In this document: piece by piece, positions 54,133-64,000 of the stretch
How positions within the stretch are numbered: position 1 is the stretch's first letter
Layout of the letters: every line of letters begins with the position of its first letter
Source of the DNA: Dermanyssus gallinae
Taxonomy: Eukaryota > Arthropoda > Arachnida > Mesostigmata > Dermanyssidae
Direction of reading: 5' to 3'
Assembly: GCA_003439945.1 (NCBI GenBank)
Contig: QVRM01004778.1
Span: 1 to 64,000, forward strand
DNA: 64,000 nucleotides
Translations under genes and position numbers: made by a program
Notes under the pieces: generated by a model
The model's database searches: none
The model's input: the letters and a program-made list of their open reading frames with translations, nothing else
Told to the model about the DNA's origin: nothing

Positions 54133-57091
54133 TTAACGAAATTAGCATAATTCAGGCCAACTGCAATAGAAGCAGGCCGGCTTATGATATGATAGAAGAA
54201 ATAGCATGGAGAAGAAAAACTGACGTGATGGCCCTTAGCAAACCCAACAGGAGGAAAACCAAAGAATCAGAGACTTGGGACAAAAGACCCTATGCTAGAC
54301 ACAGCGATATTCTGCCTACATCAGCCCCAACTGCTCGCACGAAGATTTCGAGCGCTTCCTAGATGACCTCGCAGAATCGATACGCGACACGAAAACCGGA
54401 AACGGAGTGCTAATAACTGGGGATTTTAACTCAGCGTCAGAAGTCTGGGGATCACCTCGAGCCAATAAAAGGGGCAGAACTCTACTAGAATGGGCAGCAT
54501 CCCTCGATATTTAAGTATTAAACGACGGCAGCGAGTATTACGTGGATATCACGTTATGTAACGACATCCTCGCGCCAAAAGTTATAAGCTGGAAGAATCT
54601 AGTGGACGAGGAAAACCTGAGCGACCATTTCTGCATTGAGACTCGACTGAGGATTCAAAACTTTCGATCAGTTCCTCCCCTTAAGAAGCGATTCAGACTC
54701 GCAAACGAGTCAAGGTTCAAGGAAGAACTCGGGAGGAAAATAAAAGCCCTACCCAGCCCCCACATAACTGCAGAAGATCTACAAGCACTCCTTGTAGAGG
54801 TGTGCAAGACTACGTGTACCAACAGCGCTCACCCCAGGCGAGGACACGTCCCGCCTAAATATTGGTGGACGCAGGAAATCGCAGACAAACGAAAAGAGTG
54901 CTGCAAGGCGTGCTCTCAAACTAAAACAACGAGACGCAGACGCACGCAATTAAGAATTGCAAGAGTATAGGAGAAGCCGGGCATTACTCAAGCAAGCCAT
55001 AGCCGACAGTAAGACTAGGGGCCATAAAAAGCTCCTCAACGAGGTTGAGGACGATCCCTGGGGAAAACCCTACAAGATAGTCAGGGGGAATAGAAAAAAT
55101 ACCCCTGTTTACCTGGACGAACAGCACACCAAGACGGTCCTAACTAAGCTGTTCCCGACTTACGCACCTTTCGAAAGGGCTATTTATGAGAACATTCCCA
55201 GGCGGGAAGGTGAGGGCGAGTTTCCGTCAATTCACCCACACGAGGTTCTACGCGCAGCTCACAGGCAAAAGACCGGAAAAGCCCCCGGACCAGACGGGGT
55301 TCCTCCTGAGGCAGTAAAACTCCTTTTTACAGAGCACCCTGAAATAGTAGCGGACTCTTTCAATGACCTACTCAAAAGCGGCACTTTTTCGCTATCCTGG
55401 AAGCGTTCTGAAGTCGTCCTCATTCACAAGGGAAACGGGGGATGCCGGCCGATATGCCTGCTGAGTGCGCTGGCAAAAGGATACGAGGCCATAATTGAGG
55501 AAAGATTGAGGCTCCTCGCAGAGGGCCACGGCCTGCTTTTGGACACACAATACGGCTTCCGCAAGAACCGGTCAGTCCTAACTGCAATACAATGCGTTGC
55601 ATGTAGGGCGGATTCGTTACGAAACTCCACCATACAGGCACGGCAGCTCCTCCTAGTCGCTCTTCTAGACGTTAAGAACGCCTTCAACAGTCTACCATGG
55701 AAAATAATTCTGGACACACTGATACGAAAAAAGTCCCCTCGTATCTGGTAAATGTAATTTCCAGCTACCTAAAAGCACGAACAGTTGTCAACGGCCAGGT
55801 CAGCTTTAAAATGACAGCCGGGGTTCCGCAGGGGTCTATACTTAGCCCACTTCTCTGGAATTTGGCTAACGACGACGTCCTCCGTCTGACTGGCCTGCCC
55901 AAAGGAGTAGACACAGTAGCCTATGTCGACGACCTGGCGATAGTCGTGCAGGCTAAAACTGCCGACGAACTTGAACTAAATATGAATAAAGCTGTTTACC
56001 TAACGTCAGAGTGGATGAGCGCAGCGGGACTCAAACTGGCCCTTGAAAAGAGCGAAGCAATACTCCTCACAGGGAGAAAGAGGATTCGTCCGCTCACTCT
56101 ACAGCTTGACGGCAAGAATAATAAAATCGTAAAGGAAGTCCGCTACCTCGGAGTCACACTGGATACTGCGATGAATGGCCTCAGCCACATAAAAAGGCAA
56201 CGACAAAGGCAGCCAAGGCAGTGTGTGCTATAGCCAAGATTCTGCCGAACATCCATGGCCCCCGGGTCCGCACAAGGACACTGCTAATGACGGTCGCGGA
56301 ATCAATTGCATTATTTGGAGCGCCAGTTTGGGTCAGAGCAACTCTCAAGACGAAGAAAGCGAAGCCGACTCTACGAAGGACCCAGAGGTGGCAGCCCTGA
56401 GGGTAATCTAGGGTTACCGCACAGTCAGCACAAATGCTGCTCTGGTGCTGGCAGGGTCGATTCCCTAGGATCTTAAGGCACTTGAAAGGAAGCGACTATG
56501 GGAATTAGATGCCCCTACCCAAACGGCTAGCCCCCCCCCCCCCCGGGGGGTCCTGGAGGATCCCTGTCACTGCTGCCAGATATCAAGGCACGGATAGAGA
56601 GGCCTGGGGCAGACCTCACCTATCACCTCACCCAAATCCTCACAGGACACGGAAACTTCAACTCGTATTTGTCCCGATTTGGAAAGGCTTTGTCGCCGAT
56701 ATGCGTATTCTGCGAAAATGCACATGAGGGCACTTCAGATCACACACTGCTACAGTGCTCGGCCTAAGAGGCTGCACGGTTAAGGGCAAGCAGACTCGTC
56801 CGAGTGAAATGGGGCAGGGAGGGAGACCCACACCACGAGGTCAGCGACCCACCTCGGTCCAGCTTAATAAAGTTTACAGAATACATTGTCCCCAGTGAGC
56901 AGGACTGGAAACTGGGAGCAGCGATGGCAAAAGAAGTCCTGCAGGAGAAACATGAAAAGTGCAAAGAAAGACAGGCACAACTGCGGCTTCAACCTGAAAG
57001 CATCCATAGAGAAGTGCAGCTCGAAGAAAACGCGCTTGCACGTGTTAGACAAGTGCTAGATCCTCTGGGCGACCCCAGCCAATTGATCTGA
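54129..57091 (+). pseudogene. R1-clade LINE copy E, ORF2 (endonuclease and RT)
   Basis: ORF2 starts at the ATGA overlap with INEISIIQANCNRSRPAYDM. Endonuclease blocks: ALSKPNRRK (E-to-K in the usual SEPN metal-binding motif), YISPNCSHEDFERFL, ITGDFNSASEVWGSP, VDITLCND and LSDHFCIETRL, with internal deletions near 54310 and 54535 and a stop after ASLDI. Linker: DDPWGKPYKIVRG. RT: GKAPGPDGVPPEAVK (about 55275), CRPICLLSALAKGYE, TQYGFRKNRS, VALLDVKNAFNS (about 55655), GVPQGSILSPLLW (about 55820-55860), YVDDLAIVV (about 55922-55948). Post-RT: VAESIALFGAPVWV (about 56295-56335), TGHGNFNSYLSRF and CVFCENAHEGTSDHTLLQC. A one-base shift in an A-run (about 55727), a shift near 56190, and a C/G homopolymer (about 56528-56546) break the frame. 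Confidence 0.9.
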
Positions 57092-57300
57092 AAGGGCGCT
57101 CGCCACTTCTCCTGATAGTCCATAGTACTGTTTTTATGAAGATCTGGGCTATCAGGGAGTGAAGCTTAAGGGGGGAGGTGCGTTTAGTGGGTATGGGTCT
57201 CAACGGAGTAACATCCAACCGTTGGGGTCGAGTCCCACACTGCTAGAGATAGAGACTCGTAGCGATAATGCGTAACTGCATTTAATACCTCCTCCAAAAA
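57092..57300 (+). other. 3' UTR of R1 copy E
   Basis: Contains TTTAGTGGGTATGGG ... TCGAGTCCCACACTGC. The GTGGG and CCCAC blocks can pair into a stem. Ends near an A-run (57295-57303). Confidence 0.5.
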
Positions 57301-59340
57301 AAAATCTGACTACTAGAAACAGTGCAATCAGAAGAACGATTGCAAATAACGCGGACTACATCTCATGGCTATCAGCATGAACGATGTATTGTATAGAATT
57401 GTTTTAAGATAATTTAATATCGATGAGTGTGTCTGTAAGTTCTGTAGATATATGCAAGTTGACCGATATCCTATTATCGTATGTATTGAATTAGACCACA
57501 CGTCTCTGCGCAAAACAGCAGAGCATGTTTTAAGTTCCATACACAGCACAGGTATTCGTGAATTTTTTCCGATAAATTAGGGCTGGCGCCTGGAAGAATT
57601 TAAGACAGTTCACGGGAGGTGCTTGGTGAGCCGGGCATAGCCTAAGTGGGTGCTTTAGTTTGACGATATGTTACAACGGGCATCCTATGGTGCCCCTGGA
57701 ACGCCCTGTAAATTGTTCCCCTATTTTATGGTGGATATTAATATGAGAGCCAAAAGTAGCATCCATAGGGTGGGGTCATCGAGTGACTAAGAGATCTTGC
57801 AGACGATGATAGCATTAGCCAACATAATTTTAGATGTTACCGCATATATTTTTCCCGCTTAGAGACTACCACTGAGCCTTCTGTGAAGAGCATATATATT
57901 TTTTCTTTATCTAATTAACACCCGGGCTGGGTATGTGTAGAGAATGCTGTACTGTAAGGAAAATTTGCGTATTTTATAAGACAAAATGTGTGTTTGAATC
58001 ACAAGCAGAAGAGCCGACTTAGGTCGGCTACACTAAGGCTGTACAGTATTACAGTGAAGTGTTTTGGGCATTATCGACTGTTGGATGGTTAATGTTGTTG
58101 GATGTTAACTGTGCAGCTGCTATATTTGAACTATTGAAAACTATTTAACTAGGACAGTGCTATGTTATCGCTAGGACTAGTAAAGAAAGGCAGACAGAGG
58201 TAATCGCAGTGGTAGCAGAATAGCGGCTTAGCTATAGCGTATAGGAGGTTGTAATATTAGTGTCCCTTCTAGTCGTATATCGTGGCTGCAGTTTGCAATT
58301 TGCGCAGCTGGAAATGACTGTTGTTGTTATTGTCGTCGTTAGTGTGCTCTCGTTGTTGTTGTTGCCGCGACAATGCTGTCAGGGAGTCACTGCTCAGACC
58401 AGAGTCAATCTTGGTTTTGCAATCCTTTGTCTTGTTTCATCTTCTTGGCCAGACCTTCTATGCATGCTGTCAACACCGATTGAACAGAGAATGACTAGTT
58501 GGCTGACGGACTGACTGTCTATGACTGATATGTCTGTTTTGTTGGACCTACTTGCTCAGGCTGTGTTCTACGCTGTCGCAACGCAATTGATTTTCCACTA
58601 TCCCAAACTCGGCATCTTGCACTACCAGCGTCATGGCGTTTGTCCTTGTCATTGTTCTGTCGTTGTCCTTATCTTCGCCCGTGTTGCTTCATCCGGTCGT
58701 CTGACGTTCACTTACATCAGCATCATCATCATTATCATCTCAACGATGAAGTGAGCCATCGGGTAGACAAAAGAAAGGCAGCGAGAAAGAAAAAGGAAAA
58801 CTGATTGTTCTACAAGCCAGCTCGCTAAACAGCCAGTGAACAAGCAGCGCCTGTGTGCCTGACGATCATTAGCGGCGACCTCGCTAGCGATATATGCTAT
58901 AAGACACGCTAGCCTATACACTGTCGTTTACTTCATGAACCGAGAGAAATTAAGCCGCAGTCGAATAGGGGGGGGGGGGGGCTGCGGGACGTTGTCTCCT
59001 TACCCCTCGTCCGTGTCATGCACGTCAGCACTGGCGCCGTCGACGATCCGTTCGACCAATCGCAGAAGTTGATGTACGTTCTTTTTTCTATTTGCATTTA
59101 CTGCCTTCGCAGCAAACAAGTTTCTGGCAAATAACCATCAACATGCGTCGTGTCGAACTCGAGCTTACGACTTATGATGGCATCACATGAGTAGTAGTGG
59201 CACGATACCTTTCTCCATCGGACATCGTCCGACAAGTGACCAGTGGAGCTGTCGTTTATGTGGGAGTCGTAATCATCTGTAGTGACCGTGGTTGGGCCGG
59301 TGATACTCGCCGCAGCTCGTAATGTGGCCTAGAATTAAAT
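57301..59340. other. No gene; simple repeats
   Basis: Holds GTT/GTC triplet stretches (58310-58375), an ATC run (58720-58740) and a G14 run (58968-58981). Frames under 90 codons, none recognisable. The block 58250-59060 has some CpG-rich DNA like the other unique blocks. Confidence 0.5.
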
Positions 59341-59632
59341 TTTTTTTTAAGGAAGTTTTTTTTTATTCTGGACTATCCTCCGTCCCCTACGGGCTTGGAA
59401 CTTACCCTGATGTATATCTTCAATGCACCGAGGGCCGGACATGTTAAGATATCTAGGGTTTCCCCAACAGTCCTCATGGCAGCATGGCTGCTGACTCTCA
59501 GCGGTATGGTTTATCAGCTATTCTCAATGAGCTTCGCTCAAAGAAAATTCGACCAACAACAGAGATCAAACCGGCGACACCCCGGTAGATGACAACCATG
59601 ACTAGCGCACTAGTCCCCTAGACCACGCCGCC
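59341..59632 (-). mobile_element. tRNA-derived SINE, family 2, near full length (~290 bp)
   Basis: On the minus strand the head starts GGCGGCGTGGTCTAGGGG. It has an A box (TGGTCTAGGGGA; plus-strand 59613-59625) and a B box (GGTTTGATCTC; plus-strand 59562-59572). A core of unknown origin follows (CTGAGAGTCAGCAGCCATGC, GGGGAAACCCTAGATATC, GTAGGGGACGGAGGATAG) and a tail TTCCTTAAAAAAAA. Truncated relatives lie at 23785-23905 and 36812-36998. Pol III would transcribe it, and a LINE RT must move it; its partner is unknown. Which tRNA it came from is not clear. Confidence 0.82.
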
Positions 59633-60059
59633 ACTGATGTAACCTGCCTAACGGTCAAGTTATCCAAGTGATTTACCAACTGACCGTTGTGGATCAATTG
59701 TTGTAATTGTGTACGCTGCCCGATGACTAACTAGCACTGCTAACCTACGGTGAACGTGCAATGCCGCGGCTGCTGTCGCTGCACTCGACATGGTGGTCAC
59801 TGTTGTCTTCAAGGCACGACATACGAATTTTGCATGTTTATATATTTGGATATGACTTTTGTATCGATACTGACTGCTTATTCACGGCCTTTCGCTCATT
59901 TTCTATTTATGTAGAGCCTAGCGTTTAGTTTGCATTTCGACGTGCAGTCTTAGTCAGTACATTTGTAGCATATTTTACCTGCATATTGCGGGGATGCGGG
60001 GGAATGAGAACTCTTGTGTACCACTTTTGCATATGTACTCGTATATATTTCGGGTTTAT

Positions 60060-61807
60060 TATCACCGATATTATTACATGTTGTATAGAAGTAGTGCAGT
60101 GGAAATATATGCGTATGTCTACATACACACATTTGGACGTATAAATATGTAGCAACTATGAAGTTATGACGCGAGCCTAGTTATCTAGACTGGCTAAAGA
60201 CGGAACTAAGGTACAGGAGGCAGCATAGTATCTATCGCAAGGTAGTTTTCAACGTAGGCACACTCACGAGACGAAAGAATCATCAACCGGGAGTTTCGCA
60301 CAACACGTGGTAAAAACGATGATAAATACCACGCCGCGGTTTGTCCGGCGGTTTGGTCCATAGCAGAACTGGCAAAATGCTAGATCGATTGTTGTGTCGA
60401 AAAACTGTGATGTAACATAAACAGAATTACCCAGCCCGGGTATTAATAAATAATAATAAAACCATGCACGGCAAACCTGGTCGCCACATGACGGTTAGAT
60501 TGGCTCGAGCCTTTTTATGTCTGCTTTTGCATTGCTCCGGTGCTGAAGAAATCCGCATCGATTTTAGAAAACCTGCACTTTTACGTTTTGAAGACGTTGA
60601 CGTAATCGGGAGATGCCGGCAGGCTAAAGCGTCGTCTTAGCTTCTCGACAAATAGGGAGGGGGGAGGTCCGTGAGGAGATAAACAAGTCGGCTGTGGGCG
60701 AACGATGGGGCCCAGGACTTGCCTGAGGTACGTTGCCTTCAGGTTATCAAGATGCTCAAGGCAGGATGGGGTGAGATCGTTCCAAATTATTTTGATACTA
60801 TAGGCGGCCATGGTCGCAATCTTTAGGTCGAAAAGCCGCAATGCCGTTGGAATGGACACAGCTGCGGCTGTCTAATTGTGGTTATTGCTAGCAGCGCCTT
60901 TCTGGATCTTAGGGCCTGTTGAACCTAGAGGCGACTCTTCCCGTAGATGACAAGATCATTTGCACACACAATCACGTCTACCAGATTTTTTAGGGATGAC
61001 GTCAGTCTTCTTAAGGAACCGATTTAGTCTTTTGGTGAGCAGCGATGTGAACACATTGTAACATGTGCTCTTTTTTGCAATACCGCGCCAGAAGGTCACC
61101 TTTAGTTTTAGAAACTATGAGCAATGTAGCTTCTAGTCAGGCGAGATCATGCTAGCACGGAGGTATTCGTTAAACAGTGCCGTCTAGCATGGACCCAAAA
61201 TAGGTGCGCTCTTTAGATGCTTATTCCTCACTTAATTGGGCCCCGCTGCTTGGTTATTTAAGCCCTGAAGAGTGAGGATCACATTTTCCACGGTGAAGAA
61301 TACTTTAATTCTTGAGTGGCGTAGGTTTTCCCATATACGGTCTTGAGATAGACGGCCATTGTTGTCATAACAGGGTAAGCCTTTGCACTTTGTGAGCCCT
61401 ATTTGCCAGGAGACAGAGTCGATCGTACCACAGACGTGAGTTCGTTTCGCGGTGCATTTGGGTGGCCGAGAACTTTATTATGCATATAAGATGTTGAACG
61501 TACGCCTCAGCCTCAAGAGATACTGGCACATGCATAACTTCATAGACGCGTTGGTGGAGCGCCTCCCAACATAGGTTTCGTGGCAACGGCTTCTCCCTCA
61601 TGTTGAACGATACAGAGGTTGTAGCAAATTGTCTATTGCAACTGAAATGACAATCTAGCATTCAAAGTCCGATAGCGTTTCTCTAAGGCCTATTGTGCGG
61701 CTCACGGTCAACCAATCTAAGCGAACGTTAAAATCTCTACATACCGCGTTGACATCCTTGACCCAATGATTGCAGAAAATGGACACTCCTCCTCTGGGGC
61801 GCCTAGC

Positions 61808-61841
<34 letters not shown>

Positions 61842-62935
61842 GCTAGAGAGTGGATAGAGTAGAGTAAAGGCAGATTAAATGGTTTAATAGCCCACGTCTC
61901 CGTCAACACTAAAATATATACGCCCTTTAGAAGTGTCGGGGGGAGGAGTCAAAAAGTGTTAGAGTGTCACCTCTGCTTCGTGCGTGTTTGCGACCTTTTT
62001 GTTGGAATGAGTGTTGTGGGGCGCGGGGATCTAGCCTGTAACGCCTCGAGGGCTTGTGTGAGAAACGCCTTTAGAGAGGCTGAAGGTGGAGCACGGTAGG
62101 CGGCGTTCCCCGCCCTGCGTTTCGATGGCCCGTCGCTGGGTGGATTCGGAGGATGGTGGATTCTTGTTCGGGCTTGGGCACGGCCGTGTGTAGCAAACTC
62201 TGGACGCGTTGAGCTTATCCAAGCATGCGAGATCTGGCTGCTCAAATGGCACTAAGTCGAAGGTTTACAAGGTTTCTTCGACTCTACAACCGTTGCCTCT
62301 GCTAAGCCATGGTTTACCTTTGTTCGATTTATTACAATCATCACTCCGCGCTGGGGTAGTCAGGGAAAACGCTGAGAAGGTGACCTTGTCTATAGAGGCT
62401 TTTCTAACAAGGACACCGTTGGCTGCTTTGCAGTCCGCAGAGAATAAAGGTACACACAGCACATGGAAATTGGATTTGGGGTGATTGCATTTCAGTCATG
62501 CACCGAAGGCGTCAACAGCCGATACGTACGATTCTTTCTTGAACTCCATACGCACGTGGTATCCAGTTTGAAGATACAGCTACTGGTTTATAAGCAAGAT
62601 TGGCTTGTTTTTCTGCTTTCTCATTAACACACTGCACATCTATCCTTGGCGTTCAGCGTACCCTTATCGGTTTATTTTTGGGAAAAGATCCCTCAGTGCT
62701 GGTTTCAAAGGCTTAACTATGCGGTCCTTCCTTAACACTGTCTTCTGTGGCCGTCGAGTAAGGGCTTGAGTGGAGCTCTGACGACGCCAGGTAGATCGGC
62801 ATCCGATGCGGGCGCAGGCACTAACATCCGTGAATTTTACCTCCGCCAATTCTTTCTCTAGAACACGCAAATGATGAAACAGAAATGACACACATTCCAT
62901 TGCTTAGTTGCTGACGGAACACGTATCCAAGCTAT
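60060..62935 (-). pseudogene. LINE copy B (sibling of copy A), heavily deleted
   Basis: Read from 62935 downward on the minus strand. ORF1 start MECVSFLFHHLRVLEKELAE (about 62880) and TVLRKDRIVKPLKPALRDLF (about 62740), with CVPLFSADCKAANGVLVRKA near 62440. Then SLKAFLTQALEALQAR (about 62050-62090), endonuclease LTETWAIKPFNLPLLYSIHS (about 61900), RPRGGVSIFCNHW, and then a deletion that removes most of the GDFN-to-SDH region. Linker HVPVSLEAEAYVQHL and SRLWYDRLCLLANRA (about 61410-61510), fragments of RT, and a C-terminal piece MSIPTALRLFDLKIATMAAY (about 60855-60800), WNDLTPSCLEHLDNLKATYL, LFVEKLRRRFSLPASPDYVN. The RT catalytic YADD is lost. The 3' UTR is shared with copy A. It is older or more damaged than copy A. 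Confidence 0.85.
61809..61839. repeat. (TC)n microsatellite inside the LINE B endonuclease
   Basis: About 15 TC units. In LINE A the same site reads SLAQRKRGAGRP; here it reads SLAQRERERERERD, so the dinucleotide run expanded within coding sequence. Confidence 0.9.
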
Positions 62936-63682
62936 TCATAAAACGTTCGATCGGCTATTCCGCACACTTCACATCGCACACTTAACAAAGCCACTGGGTT
63001 GGCGCGTTTAAGGTTGGGTCAGCTGCTTTGCATCCAGAATGAAACACCCTGCTACATCTAAAACAGCATATAAAGAGACCGCCTTCAACATTTTCTGCAC
63101 ATCTTGCGCATGTTTTAGCTTTCGGGCTGCGTAATCGACGCTAGGTCCGATGACAGTTGATGTTTCTGTCCACATATGTTATTGCTTAATATATATGTTG
63201 TTTATGACTGGTCGAAGCATGCGTTTGCTACTGCTGTTTATGTTGTGATTCCGAGTCACCCTCACACTCCATTCTATTCAGCATGTGTCTAGGTTGGCAA
63301 TTGCAACGATTTCTAATTAGCGAAATGGGGCGTCATTAATGGAAAGAACACAGAAAAATCGTGCGTAAGTGCAACCAAGTCGATTATGAACTTAACTTAG
63401 TCTGGCTGACTGCGATTTGTCGTGAAATAACGAGCGTCAGTGGCACCAAACTGAGCGCGAGGACAGAGTAAACCGATTGTCGCAAGGCGTGTCATGGATT
63501 GCCGACGAAGCCCGGCCGAGAGGCGGCTTAGGGGCTGGAGAGGGATTGTGCCCGGCAGCGCCGACCACCTCTCCCGCTATACCTCGCCTTCGATGCTAGT
63601 TCCCACTAGTGGACACAACAATCAACCGTCGATCGGACAGTCTCTCTGAGACCTCGGGTCTCCCTGCCAGTCACCTGTCCCA
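62936..63682. other. No gene recognised
   Basis: No frame of note. The segment 63480-63680 is CpG-rich; the rest is AT-rich. Confidence 0.5.
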
Positions 63683-63884
63683 ACCGAGCAAAGTGGCTTA
63701 GTGGCAAAAGCCTTTACCTTGCATTCGAGAGGACTGGGTTTGAGACCCAGACCGGCCACTCTCAAATTGGTTTGCATGGTTTCTAATTTAGACAAGGTAA
63801 GTGCCGAAGAGGATTAAACATTAGCCATGACATGAAAAAAACGTACACGGGCAATAGCCTTACGGAAAATCTAATAAAACAAAA
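63683..63884 (+). mobile_element. tRNA-derived SINE, family 1, copy 3
   Basis: Starts ACCGAGCAAAGTGGC. A box TGGCTTAGTGG (63694-63704) and B box GGTTTGAGACC (63737-63747). Body as in copies 1 and 2 (AAATTGGTTTGCATGG, GACAAGGTAAGTGCC, CGTACACGGGCAA), with the A-rich tail CTTACGGAAAATCTAATAAAAC. The flanks show no clear target-site duplication. Confidence 0.85.
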
Positions 63885-64000
63885 AGTCAGCTGTTGGGAT
63901 GCCCAGCCAGACGCAAGGCCGTTTGAATATATTGAAAAAGCCGTCCACGAGAATGCCGGACTTCACGCCCAGTTACAAAACCAGCACCGCAAGTCAAAGA

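Noticed and set aside
57175..57245. tRNA-like stretch after R1 copy E (GGGTCGAGTCCCAC)
   Set aside because: It lacks a convincing A box and acceptor stem; the pairing GTGGG/CCCAC fits a LINE 3' UTR stem better.

Overview
This is eukaryotic, almost certainly arthropod, intergenic DNA that is crowded with transposable elements at many stages of decay. The evidence is R1-clade LINEs (largely an arthropod group), an irritans-type mariner whose transposase starts MEKKEFRV, a TIR-bearing DDE transposon with arthropod-style motifs, two apparent tRNA-derived SINE families, long (TA)n tracts and poly-G/poly-C runs. The species cannot be named from sequence alone. I see no bacterial operon, rRNA, CRISPR array, true tRNA gene or host protein-coding gene that I can support.

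Layout. 0.2-2.3 kb: minus-strand R1-clade LINE (copy C). 2.8-3.0 kb: RT scrap. 5.7-8.0 kb: plus-strand LINE (copy F) with the 3' end of a different retrotransposon nested in its RT. 9.2-9.8 kb: another retrotransposon tail. 10.9-15.5 kb: minus-strand two-ORF LINE (copy A: SGNH-like ORF1, AP-endonuclease/RT ORF2) with a SINE inside ORF2. 15.8-19.9 kb: four (TA)n tracts separating a nearly intact mariner, a 1.1-kb foldback element and a 5'-truncated RLE-type LINE. 20.8-22.3 kb: CpG/triplet-rich non-repeat DNA. 23.8-27.5 kb: DNA-transposon graveyard (Tc1-like, mariner-like, DDE element with long TIRs) plus a perfect 21-bp hairpin. 30.3-33.9 kb: R1 copy D with a nested retrotransposon tail in opposite orientation. 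36.8-38.0 kb: two SINEs. 40.1-45.1 kb: the best-preserved LINE (element M). 53.7-57.3 kb: R1 copy E. 59.3-62.9 kb: a SINE and LINE copy B, a sibling of copy A. 63.7 kb: a third copy of SINE family 1.

The most interesting object is element M. It has an open 608-codon gag-like ORF1 with three zinc knuckles, an ATGA stop/start overlap, then an ORF2 with a C2HC finger, an RT of YFDDG type and a C-terminal RPDG...WD restriction-like endonuclease, and no AP endonuclease. RLE-type LINEs usually have one ORF, so a gag-type ORF1 joined to an RLE ORF2 deserves checking as a possibly under-described lineage. Related tails at 6.3, 9.3, 15.6, 31.4 and 46.5 kb show that this wider group has been active here; two of them have 10-11 bp target-site duplications that rejoin the interrupted host frame.

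Functionally the window is a set of self-mobilising enzymes and their non-autonomous dependants, not a cooperating cellular pathway. Only the mariner transposase (intact except for its last few codons) and ORF1 of element M are long uninterrupted reading frames.
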